This document shows, piece after piece, positions 16,758-24,346 of a stretch of DNA of 64,000 bases. The stretch lies in the NCBI RefSeq assembly GCF_001507645.1, contig NZ_CP013909.1:3596001-3660000 (forward strand), written 5' to 3'. Every line of letters starts with the position of its first letter. Within the stretch, counting starts at the first letter, position 1. The notes under the pieces were generated by a model. The model had not been told where the DNA came from. It did not search any database and was given only the letters and a program-made list of their open reading frames with translations. The position numbers and the translations under genes were made by a program. The stretch comes from Hymenobacter sedentarius. Lineage in GTDB: Bacteria > Bacteroidota > Bacteroidia > Cytophagales > Hymenobacteraceae.

Positions 16758-17630
16758 TTATTTGCGGCCAAAAACCTGCTTCAGGATGTCGGTAGTGCGG
16801 GCAGCGGGGTTTTTACGGATTTTGCCTTCCTCCTGGGCCAGTAGGATGAACAAGCCATCCACGGCTTTTTGGGTGGTATAAGCCGAGAGGTCAGTTTGCA
16901 CGGGCGTCATCAGCGGAATGCGGTTGTACTGGCTGGTCATCTTGGCATACGCCTTTTCAGCACCCACCTGGTCGATGGCCGCGCTGATGTCGGGCTTAAA
17001 AGCGGCAATCAGCTGGGCCTCGGTGGACTTGCGTAAGAACTGCGTGGCCGCATCGGTGGAGCTGCTGGTCACGAGCGACAGCGCATCCGTAATACTGATG
17101 TTGGCCAGGGCGTTGAGGAAAATGTCCTTGGCCTTCGGCGCGGCCGCCTCGGCGGCCCGGTTGAGCTGCGTTTCGAAGGTGTTAATCAGCGTATTCATGC
17201 CCGGAATCCGGCTCAGAGTCGTTTTCATCAAAATGGCATCCTCAGGAAACGGAATATGGATGTCGTCGTTGAGGTTGAAGCCATCCGGCTCGGAAGCAAA
17301 CTGCACGGCTTTGATGATGCCCTTATTGAGGGCATCCTTGATACCGGCGCTGGCCTGGGCTTCGGTGAGGGGTGCGGGCGGCGGGGTGGCTGCGGCGGCC
17401 GCTTTGGCGGTGGCATCCGCGGCAGCGGCTTTGGATGTGGCGGCTTTGGCGGCAGTAGCTTTGGCCGCGGCGGCTTTGCTGGCAGCGGCTTTCGAGGCAG
17501 CCGCTTTTTTGGCGGCCGCGGTTTTGGCGGCAGCAGCTTTTTTAGCGGCGGTAGTTTGCGCGTGGGCAGCTGGGGCCGAAGTGGCCAGTAGGCCGGCTAC
17601 CAACAGGGCGCTGGCGATGCGTGTAAACAT
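16758..17630 (-). CDS. DUF4197 family exported protein with Ala/Lys-rich N-terminal insert
   Basis: The 290-residue product begins with a Sec signal peptide ending near AHAQ. Residues about 28-85 are a low-complexity segment of Ala with regularly spaced Lys and Ser (units such as AAAKKAAASK). From about residue 90 the sequence matches the DUF4197 type: LNKGIIKAVQFASEPDGFNLNDDIHIPFPED, with the middle part SISTALSL-like (NISITDALSLV), and GEKA/TQYNRIPLM. DUF4197 proteins are predicted periplasmic and have no known activity. The Ala/Lys segment resembles DNA- or wall-binding tails but could be simple-sequence expansion. It is convergent with the acidic-protein gene. Confidence 0.78.
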   Translation of the reverse strand: MFTRIASALLVAGLLATSAPAAHAQTTAAKKAAAAKTAAAKKAAASKAAASKAAAAKATAAKAATSKAAAADATAKAAAAATPPPAPLTEAQASAGIKDALNKGIIKAVQFASEPDGFNLNDDIHIPFPEDAILMKTTLSRIPGMNTLINTFETQLNRAAEAAAPKAKDIFLNALANISITDALSLVTSSSTDAATQFLRKSTEAQLIAAFKPDISAAIDQVGAEKAYAKMTSQYNRIPLMTPVQTDLSAYTTQKAVDGLFILLAQEEGKIRKNPAARTTDILKQVFGRK

Positions 17631-17743
17631 GTAATAAACAGCTGCGGCGGGAAAACCGGATGGCCCCTATGACTGTCCTTGGACCGCCGCGTATGCAAAT
17701 TGAAGACAATTTTGCGGCCAAACCTATTTTTAACCTCCTCCCT

Positions 17744-19051
17744 ATGCCCACCCCCGCCCCAATTCCAGCTCCTGCATCATCCCATCCGCTGCAGGCCGCG
17801 CCGCCCGATGTCGAAATCATGACTATTGGCGATGAGCTGCTGTACGGGCAGGTGGTGGATACCAATTCGGCCTTCATGGGCCAGGAGCTAGCTAAAATAG
17901 GCTTGCGTGTGCGGCAAATATCATCGGTATCGGACCGGGCCGATGAAATCGTGGCAGCCCTGGACCAGGCCCGGCAGCGCGCACAGGTGGTACTCATCAC
18001 GGGCGGCCTGGGTCCCACCAAAGACGACCTCACCAAGCACGTGCTGGCCCGCTACTTCCACACCGAGCTGGTGATGCACGAACCCACCTTGCGCCACGTG
18101 GAAGAAATCTTCAAGCGCTTCCAGCGGCCCATGCTCGACGTGAACCGCCAGCAGGCGCTGGTACCGGCCAACTGCGAAGTGCTGCACAACGCCGTGGGCA
18201 CGGCCCCGGGCATGTGGTTTAATGACCAGGGCACGGTCTTCGTGAGCATGCCCGGGGTGCCGTTTGAGATGAAGCGGCTAATGACGGACCACGTCCTGCC
18301 GCGCCTCCAGGCCCAGTTTCACCTCGCTCCCATCGAGCACGTGGTGGTGATGACCGCCGGCCTGGGCGAGTCGTTTCTGGCTCAGAAAATTGCCGATTGG
18401 GAAGACGCTCTGCCGCCCAACATCAAGCTGGCCTACCTGCCCAGCTTCGGGGCCGTGCGCCTACGCCTCACCGGCACCGACGACGGCCAACCCAACCTGC
18501 GCGGCCGCATGCTAGCCCTGCTCCCGGCCCTGCGGGAGCGCATCGGCGAATACATTTTTGCCGAAGAAGAAACCACGCTGGAAGCGGCCATCGGCAAGTT
18601 ATTGCTGGCTCGCAATCTCACCATCGGTACCGCCGAAAGCTGCACGGGCGGCCTTGTGGCCCACCGCCTCACCAGCGTGCCGGGCAGCTCAGAATACTTC
18701 CGGGGCAGCATCGTGGCCTACCACAACGACATCAAGCAGCAGGAGCTTGGCGTAAAATCCGAAACCCTGGCCCAATTCGGTGCTGTGAGCGAAGCCACCG
18801 TGCGGGAAATGGCCGAGGGCGCCCGCCAGCGCCTGGGCGTGGACGTAGCCGTGGCCACCAGCGGCATCGCCGGCCCCGGCGGCGCAACCGACACCAAGAA
18901 GGTCGGCACCGTCTGCCTGGCCTACGCCGACGCCACCCAAACCATCAGCAGGGAATACATTCTTGACCGCGGCCGGGCGCTAAACGTGGAATACGCCGCC
19001 CAATCGTTGCTCACCATGTTGCGGCAGCAGCTGGCGGGAATTAGAGGCTAA
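17744..19051 (+). CDS. cinA: CinA family nicotinamide-nucleotide amidohydrolase
   Basis: The 435-residue product has two domains. Residues about 20-190 are the molybdopterin-binding-like COG1058 domain (VEIMTIGDELLYGQVVDTNS; LITGGLGPTKDD; GTAPGMW), and residues about 280-435 are the C-terminal amidase (GTAESCTGGLVAHRLTSVPG; TSGIAGPGGATDTKKVGTV). CinA proteins deamidate nicotinamide mononucleotide and in some species hydrolyse ADP-ribose, serving NAD recycling. The ATG at 17744 places about 20 Pro/Ala residues before the domain. An ATG at 17693 is in frame and possible. Confidence 0.92.
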   Translation: MPTPAPIPAPASSHPLQAAPPDVEIMTIGDELLYGQVVDTNSAFMGQELAKIGLRVRQISSVSDRADEIVAALDQARQRAQVVLITGGLGPTKDDLTKHVLARYFHTELVMHEPTLRHVEEIFKRFQRPMLDVNRQQALVPANCEVLHNAVGTAPGMWFNDQGTVFVSMPGVPFEMKRLMTDHVLPRLQAQFHLAPIEHVVVMTAGLGESFLAQKIADWEDALPPNIKLAYLPSFGAVRLRLTGTDDGQPNLRGRMLALLPALRERIGEYIFAEEETTLEAAIGKLLLARNLTIGTAESCTGGLVAHRLTSVPGSSEYFRGSIVAYHNDIKQQELGVKSETLAQFGAVSEATVREMAEGARQRLGVDVAVATSGIAGPGGATDTKKVGTVCLAYADATQTISREYILDRGRALNVEYAAQSLLTMLRQQLAGIRG

Positions 19052-19056
19052 GCTGT

Positions 19057-19219
19057 CTGTCATTGCGAGGCCGTAGGCTGTGGCAATCCGTCCTGCCAGC
19101 ACCAGACCTTTTGTAAAGCGACAAGCCCCGGTACTGCACAGTACCGGGGCTTGTCGCTTTATTGGGCTAGTCGCTGATACCAGGACGGATTGCTACGGCC
19201 TGCGGCCTCGCAATGACAG
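19057..19219. repeat. Long imperfect palindrome with a terminator nested inside (element E)
   Basis: Outer arms 19057-19095 and 19181-19219 (39 bases each; GTCATTGCGAGGCCG at the ends) pair with a few mismatches. The middle holds a second, unrelated stem-loop at 19115-19160. The element fills almost the whole gap between convergent cinA (stop 19051) and ribBA (stop 19224). The outer arm type differs in sequence from the other palindrome families here. Confidence 0.85.
19115..19160. terminator. Bidirectional terminator inside element E
   Basis: Perfect 22-base arms 19115-19136 and 19139-19160, with a 2-base loop, contain CAAGCCCCGGTACTG and end in AAAGCG/CGCTTT. The strong G/C stem between convergent cinA and ribBA makes termination in both directions likely, even though the T-run is short. 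Confidence 0.7.
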
Positions 19220-19223
19220 TGAC

Positions 19224-20453
19224 CTACGCGGCCTCGGGCTCGTCACTCGTTACTGTGCGCATGATGTCGTGACCCATTTTATCACGTTTGGTAGCGAGGT
19301 AGGCCTCGTTGTGAGGGTTCGAGTTTATTTCAATGGGCAGTGTGTCTACAATTTCGAGGCCGTACCCAACCAGGCCGGTGCGCTTGCGGGGGTTGTTGGT
19401 GAGCAGGCGCATTTCCGTGATGCCGAGGTCGCGCAGAATTTGAGCGCCTACGCCGTAGTCGCGCTCGTCGCCCTTGAAGCCCAGGTCTTCGTTGGCCTGC
19501 ACGGTGTCGCGGCCCTGCTCCTGCAGCTTGTAGGCCTTGAGCTTGTTGATGAGGCCAATGCCGCGGCCCTCCTGGTTCATGTACACAACCACGCCGCGGC
19601 CCTCGCGCTCAATCTGGCGCATGGCCTGGTGCAGCTGGGGGCCGCAATCGCAGCGGCAAGAGCCGAAGATGTCGCCGGTAACGCAGGAGCTGTGCACCCG
19701 CACCAGCACCGGTTCGGGGCCGCTAATGTCGCCCTTTACCAAGGCCAGGTGCTGCACGCCGTTGCTGCGCTGGGTGTACGCGTACAGGTCAAAGTCGCCC
19801 CATTCGGTGGGCATTTTCACCGAGATGTCGCGGTGAATGAGGCTTTCCTTGGCCAGGCGGTACTTGATAAGGTCCTGCACTGAAATCAGCTTCAGGTCCC
19901 ATTTTTTGGCGACGATTTCCAAATCGGGCAGCCGGGCCATTTCGCCGTCTTCCTTCAGAATCTCAACCAATACCCCCGCCGGCTCAAAGCCAGCCAGCCG
20001 GGCCAGGTCGACGGCGGCTTCGGTGTGGCCGGCGCGGCGTAGTACGCCTTCCTTGCGGGCTTTGAGGGGGAATATGTGGCCGGGCTTGCCGAGCTCCTCG
20101 GGCTTGGTATTGGGGTCAATGAGGGCCAGGATGGTCTTGCTGCGGTCGGAGGCCGAGATGCCCGTGGTCACGCCGTTCTTGAGCAAATCGACCGATACGG
20201 TGAAAGGCGTGGCGTGCAAGGCGGTGTTGTGGCCCACCATCAGGTCGAGGCCCAGCTCTTCGCAGCGGCCTTCGGGCAGGGAAGCGCATACCAGGCCGCG
20301 GCCGTGGGTGGCCATAAAGTTCACAATTTCGGGCGTGGCGCAGCGGGCGGCGCAGATAAAGTCGCCTTCATTTTCGCGGTCTTCGTCGTCGACAACGATT
20401 ACAACCTTGCCAGCCCGGATGTCGGCAATGGCGGATTCGATGGTATCAAGCAT
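19224..20453 (-). CDS. ribBA: Bifunctional DHBP synthase / GTP cyclohydrolase II
   Basis: The 409-residue product makes both riboflavin precursors. Residues 1 to about 205 are 3,4-dihydroxy-2-butanone 4-phosphate synthase ([14 protein letters not shown] at 20-33; [14 protein letters not shown]). Residues about 210-400 are GTP cyclohydrolase II with the zinc Cys set in [20 protein letters not shown] and the RGIGL motif in [16 protein letters not shown]. Both active sites look intact. No FMN riboswitch is visible in the 78 bases between it and the upstream glycosyltransferase gene. Confidence 0.96.
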   Translation of the reverse strand: MLDTIESAIADIRAGKVVIVVDDEDRENEGDFICAARCATPEIVNFMATHGRGLVCASLPEGRCEELGLDLMVGHNTALHATPFTVSVDLLKNGVTTGISASDRSKTILALIDPNTKPEELGKPGHIFPLKARKEGVLRRAGHTEAAVDLARLAGFEPAGVLVEILKEDGEMARLPDLEIVAKKWDLKLISVQDLIKYRLAKESLIHRDISVKMPTEWGDFDLYAYTQRSNGVQHLALVKGDISGPEPVLVRVHSSCVTGDIFGSCRCDCGPQLHQAMRQIEREGRGVVVYMNQEGRGIGLINKLKAYKLQEQGRDTVQANEDLGFKGDERDYGVGAQILRDLGITEMRLLTNNPRKRTGLVGYGLEIVDTLPIEINSNPHNEAYLATKRDKMGHDIMRTVTSDEPEAA

Positions 20454-20531
20454 TTTGTGGTGTCAGTGGGTGGTGGGATGAGGCCAACTCTACGTGCTTA
20501 ACCCCAACGGGACCGCAGAAGTTGGTCAGAT

Positions 20532-21728
20532 TTACTTTGCTTGCTGAAAACGTTGCGTGGGCTGCCATACGGTGGTTTTGATGCCGCGCAGGTAACGCCA
20601 GTAGCCCAACAGCAGGGCGGCGTTCATGCTGTAGAAATGAGTGATAAACCGCAGCACGCGCGAATGCCGCCCCGCGCGGCGCAGGGCGGCATCTAGCAGC
20701 AGCCCCAGCGGTAACCCCAGCTGCCCGGCCAGCGCCAGCTGATAAAACCACCCGCCCCCGCTCGCTACCAGGCCCACCGTAGCGGCTAGCAGCGTGAGCA
20801 GCAACAGCGGCGTGTACCAGCGCAGCACTTTATGCGACCAGAGCGCAAACGCTACCCCCCGCCACGGCGGCAAAAGCAGCGCCCGAAACTCTTTCAAATT
20901 CTGGAAGTTACCGGCCGAAATGCGGGCTTTTCGCCGAAACTCTTCGGGCAGGCGGTCCGACACGTCTTCGTAGCACACGGCCTCCAGCTCGTTGATGGCC
21001 TGGTAGCCATCGCGCAGCACGGCCAGGGTGATGTAGAAATCATCGACCAGAAAATCGGCCGGTGCGGGGTGGTAGCAGGCGCGCCGCACCGCAAAGCAGC
21101 CCCCAAAGGCGCCCATCATGCTGCCCCACACCACGCCTTCCTGGTACTTAATCTGGTTTTCGCGCTCCAAATAGGCCTTCTCCTGCCCTGAAATTCCTTC
21201 GGCCCGGTGCTCGGGGTTGATAATGTGCCCGCCCACCAGCCCAATTTCCTGGCAATGAAAATGCTTCACGAGGTGGTAAAGCGTGTCGGGCGCAAAAAAC
21301 ACGTTGGCATCCGTCAGCACCAAAATCGGCGCCGTGGCTTGTTGAGCCAGGCTTTCAATGACGCCGGGCTTGCCCGTTCGGTCGCTGTAGGCCTCGAAGT
21401 GGAGCTGTGGAAACTCGCGGCTCAGGGACGTGAGCAGGGCATTGGTGCGGTCCGAGGAATTATCCGACCCCACGAGCAGCCGCAGCCGGTCGAGCGGGTA
21501 CGTGGTGGCAAAGGTGGAGCGAATTTTCTCTTCAATCACGGCCTCCTCGTTGTGCGCGGCCAGCAGGATGTCAACCGCGGGCAGGTTGGCCGCGGCGGGA
21601 CGGTACACGTTCTGGTTTTGTTGCCGGCCCCGCGCAAGTCTCTCCAGCAGCACCGGAAACAGCACGTACGTGTGCGCCACCAGCAGTAGGCTGCCCCAAA
21701 ACACAAGCAAGAGCAGGGCCGGCACCAT
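20532..21728 (-). CDS. Glycosyltransferase family 2 membrane protein
   Basis: The 398-residue product has an N-terminal membrane segment (residues 2-24), a GT-A domain and a C-terminal pair of hydrophobic segments (about 300-350). Family-2 motifs are VDILLAAHNEEAVIEEKI at the nucleotide-sugar site, LVLTDANVFF with the DxN/DxD-like metal site, and FLVDDFYITLAVL for the catalytic acid region, with QxxRW-like RRKARISAGN downstream. The architecture suggests a processive or lipid-linked sugar transferase at the inner membrane. Its start codon overlaps the stop of the upstream glycosyltransferase gene (ATGA), so translation of the two is coupled. The acceptor is unknown. Confidence 0.85.
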   Translation of the reverse strand: MVPALLLLVFWGSLLLVAHTYVLFPVLLERLARGRQQNQNVYRPAAANLPAVDILLAAHNEEAVIEEKIRSTFATTYPLDRLRLLVGSDNSSDRTNALLTSLSREFPQLHFEAYSDRTGKPGVIESLAQQATAPILVLTDANVFFAPDTLYHLVKHFHCQEIGLVGGHIINPEHRAEGISGQEKAYLERENQIKYQEGVVWGSMMGAFGGCFAVRRACYHPAPADFLVDDFYITLAVLRDGYQAINELEAVCYEDVSDRLPEEFRRKARISAGNFQNLKEFRALLLPPWRGVAFALWSHKVLRWYTPLLLLTLLAATVGLVASGGGWFYQLALAGQLGLPLGLLLDAALRRAGRHSRVLRFITHFYSMNAALLLGYWRYLRGIKTTVWQPTQRFQQAK

Positions 21729-22954
21729 CAGGCTTCTACCGGCTGCAGCCGCTCGTAGAGGTCCACAAATCGCTGGGTCACGCGGCGGTTATCGTACAGG
21801 TCGGCGGCGGTGTGGGCCGCGGCAGCACCGATTGCTGCGGTGGGCAGTTCGCCGCCGGCCCAGGCACGTAACGCCTCCAGCCAGGCGGTGGCCGAGTCGC
21901 GCAGCAGCAGGTCGTGGCCGTCGCGCACCGCAATTCCTTCGGCCCCGAGTGGGGTGCTCAGCACCGGTTTGCCCAGGGCCATGCCCTCGATGATTTTAAT
22001 GCGCATGCCGCCCCCACTTAGCAGCGGCACCAGCATCAGCTCGTACTGCTGCATGAAGGCCGAAGCCGACTCCACGAAGCCGTGCACGATGACGTTGTCG
22101 GTGCGGGCCGCTAGCAGGCTGGAAGGCGTGCCGCTCCCTGCTACGTGCAGCTCCACATCGGGGACTTCTGCGTGGAAAACGGGCCATACTTCGCGCAGCA
22201 GCCATTCCAGTCCCTCGAGGTTGGGCATCCAGTTCAGCGAGCCAATCATAAACAAGGTGCGTGGCTTTACCGCAATGGCGGGGTCGGGCACAAACCGGCT
22301 CAGCTCAACTCCGGCCGGGATGAACAGCACAGGCTCCGGGCAGCCCAGTGAGCGCAGCCGCTGGGCATCGTCATCGGTGATGGCAGCCACGGCGTCGAAC
22401 TGGGTTAAATGCCGGCGTTCAAAGTTCTCGAGACGGGCCGCCATCGTACCGAGGAAAAACCGCTTAAGCGGGTTCGATTCGCGCTTGGCCAGCATCTGCC
22501 AGATGGTGTATTCCACGTTGTGAGCCCGCAAAACGAGGGGCGGCACGCGGAAATCGGCGCGGTGCTGCCGGTTCAAAAATTCGGCGTACCAGGCCACAAA
22601 TGTGCCTTCCATTTGCACCACGTCTACTTCCTCGGTGCGCAGAATCCCGAGGAGCTTTTCGCCAAACTCCGCGCTGATAAACCGCTCAACATTGTACGGC
22701 TGGCGGCTCAGCAGCAGGTTTTTTAAGGCCTTTGAAGCAGAGATGTCCGTGTTCACGTCCACCGATACCAGCCGGAAATTGGGGCCAAGGTGGTCTAGCG
22801 CATCGGCCGGCTGATGGTGCTTGGGAGTGTTGATGGCCAGCATCGTCACCCGGTGGCCGGCCCGGACCAGCCCGGCCGGCACGTCGTACATGGCAATGGC
22901 GCCCCCGGTATGCAGCGGATACGGAACACGGGGGCAGAGTTGCAGAATGTGCAT
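21728..22954 (-). CDS. Glycosyltransferase family 4/1 type
   Basis: The 408-residue product is a GT-B glycosyltransferase. The N-terminal domain starts MHILQLCPRVPYPLHTGGAI with the Gly-rich acceptor loop. The C-terminal domain has FIPAGVELSRFVP, LFMIGSLNWMPNLEGLEWL and VPLLSGGGMRIKIIEGMALG, where the E-x7-E-like region binds the donor sugar nucleotide. It probably acts with the coupled family-2 enzyme in surface polysaccharide or glycoprotein assembly, which is inference from adjacency. I chose the ATG at 22954; a TACCTTTG box lies 8 bases upstream of it, and the codons further upstream match nothing. Confidence 0.87.
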   Translation of the reverse strand: MHILQLCPRVPYPLHTGGAIAMYDVPAGLVRAGHRVTMLAINTPKHHQPADALDHLGPNFRLVSVDVNTDISASKALKNLLLSRQPYNVERFISAEFGEKLLGILRTEEVDVVQMEGTFVAWYAEFLNRQHRADFRVPPLVLRAHNVEYTIWQMLAKRESNPLKRFFLGTMAARLENFERRHLTQFDAVAAITDDDAQRLRSLGCPEPVLFIPAGVELSRFVPDPAIAVKPRTLFMIGSLNWMPNLEGLEWLLREVWPVFHAEVPDVELHVAGSGTPSSLLAARTDNVIVHGFVESASAFMQQYELMLVPLLSGGGMRIKIIEGMALGKPVLSTPLGAEGIAVRDGHDLLLRDSATAWLEALRAWAGGELPTAAIGAAAAHTAADLYDNRRVTQRFVDLYERLQPVEA

Positions 22955-22962
22955 AGGCCCTG

Positions 22963-22970
22963 CAAAGGTA
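22963..22970 (-). promoter_or_regulatory. Putative -7 promoter box of the glycosyltransferase pair
   Basis: The minus strand reads TACCTTTG, a full match to TAnnTTTG, 8 bases before the ATG of the family-4 glycosyltransferase. It supports the shorter start at 22954 and a single transcript for the two glycosyltransferases. Confidence 0.45.
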
Positions 22971-22998
22971 GGCGCGCAGCAAGTAGAAGAACGGCAAA

Positions 22999-23172
22999 CT
23001 CCCCTCCTTAGCAAGAAGGGGATGTTTGAGCCAAGGGCGAGAACGGGGGTGGTTGAATTCGTTGAACGATGTAAGAACGATGCCGTAACGAGTCCGACGC
23101 GAGTCGTTCAACGACCGCAACCACCCCAGCTGGCGCTTCGCGCCAGCGTTCCCTCCTTGCTAAGGAGGGGAT
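22999..23172. repeat. Compound imperfect palindrome of about 174 bases (element F)
   Basis: The outer arms carry CCCCTCCTTAGCAAG and its complement. Inner arms carry GGGGTGGTTG and TCGTTGAACGA with their complements. The right half also holds its own hairpin (GCTGGCG-cttcg-CGCCAGC type, about 23129-23148) that the left half lacks. It occupies the gap between the glycosyltransferase gene start and the K+ channel gene stop, both on the minus strand. Confidence 0.75.
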
Positions 23173-23191
23173 TTTTGGGGTTCCGCGTTAT

Positions 23192-24247
23192 TTACAATTG
23201 CCGGAACCGGACTTCAAACGTTTCTATTTGCTCTTCATTACCCAGCAGCAGCAGCACGTCGCCGGGACCCGGAATGTAGCCGACGGGCGGGCTCACCAGC
23301 AGCGTGCCATCAGCCTGGCGCAGGCCGATGATAGTGGCCCCGGTGATGGAACGCACATCCAGCTCCCGAATGCTGCGGCCGTGCAAATCCTCCCGCATCT
23401 GGCTGAAATTCATTTCTTCGAGCCGCAGCTTATCGGCGCTGAGGCCCGAAATCAGGTCCAGGAAACGGATGACTTCGGGGCGCACCACCAAGTTGGCCAT
23501 GTGGGAGCCGCCGATTTCGTCGGGCATTACTACCGAGTCGGCGCCGGCCGAGAGCAGCTTGCTTTCCGATGACTTATAGGAGGCGCGCGCAATGATTTTC
23601 AGGTGTGGGTTGAGGGCCCGGGCCGAAAGCGCCACAAAAACGTTGTCGGCATCTTTGGGCAGGGCCGTGATGAGCGCCGAAGCGCGCTCCACCCCTGCCT
23701 GCTGCAGCACGCTGTCGTTGGTGGCGTCGCCCACCACGGTAAAAATCTTGCCGCCGGCCACGCCGTCACCGTCGTAATCCTCGCCGGATCGGCCTTCGGC
23801 GAGGCTTTTCATCAGCTGCTCGTCCTGCTCTACCACCACCACGCGGGCTCCGTTGAGCCGAAGCTCCTGAAACGCCTTGCGCCCGTTGCGGCCGAAGCCG
23901 CACACGATGATGTGGCCGCTAAAACGCTTGATTTCCTGGTCGGTTCGGTACATTTTGAAAAGTTTACGCAGCTCGCCGTCAAAGATAAAGGTGGAGAGTA
24001 CCGACACGAGGTAGGCCACTACAATGAGGTTGTAGAGGATGTAGAAAGACACAAAAATGCGCCCAGCAACGGAGAAGGGATGCACTTCGCCGTAGCCCAC
24101 CGTGGCAATGGTGGTAACGGTCATGTAAAAAGCGTCGACCAAGCTAAAGTGCTCGATGACCGTGAAGCCAACGAGGCCGATAACCAGACTGGAAACCGTG
24201 AGCACGATAGCCAGAATGATGCGGTTGATGTTGGCTTGCTTTAACAT
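23192..24247 (-). CDS. Two-TM potassium channel with TrkA-N/TrkA-C (RCK) domains
   Basis: The 351-residue product has two membrane segments (about 8-30 and 62-86) around a pore loop with the K+ selectivity filter TTIATVGYGE (TVGYG at 49-53). A cytoplasmic TrkA-N Rossmann domain follows (HIIVCGFGRNGRKAF, from residue 112), with VVGDATND further on. A TrkA-C domain ends the protein (GATIIGLRQADGTLLVSPP; PGDVLLLLGNEEQ). It is a ligand-gated K+ channel of the MthK/Kch type. The ATG at 24247 is preferred over an in-frame TTG at 24262. Confidence 0.92.
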   Translation of the reverse strand: MLKQANINRIILAIVLTVSSLVIGLVGFTVIEHFSLVDAFYMTVTTIATVGYGEVHPFSVAGRIFVSFYILYNLIVVAYLVSVLSTFIFDGELRKLFKMYRTDQEIKRFSGHIIVCGFGRNGRKAFQELRLNGARVVVVEQDEQLMKSLAEGRSGEDYDGDGVAGGKIFTVVGDATNDSVLQQAGVERASALITALPKDADNVFVALSARALNPHLKIIARASYKSSESKLLSAGADSVVMPDEIGGSHMANLVVRPEVIRFLDLISGLSADKLRLEEMNFSQMREDLHGRSIRELDVRSITGATIIGLRQADGTLLVSPPVGYIPGPGDVLLLLGNEEQIETFEVRFRQL

Positions 24248-24346
24248 ATACCCATATAACAATTAATATTTAACGTCCAATTTAGTCCTACCGCCCACGC
24301 ACAGGGGCTTGCGGATGGATGAAGACAGTTGTTAAACGACATGAAG

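Noticed and set aside
20454..20531. An FMN riboswitch before ribBA
   Set aside because: Only 78 bases separate ribBA from the preceding gene and no RFN-element stems were recognised.
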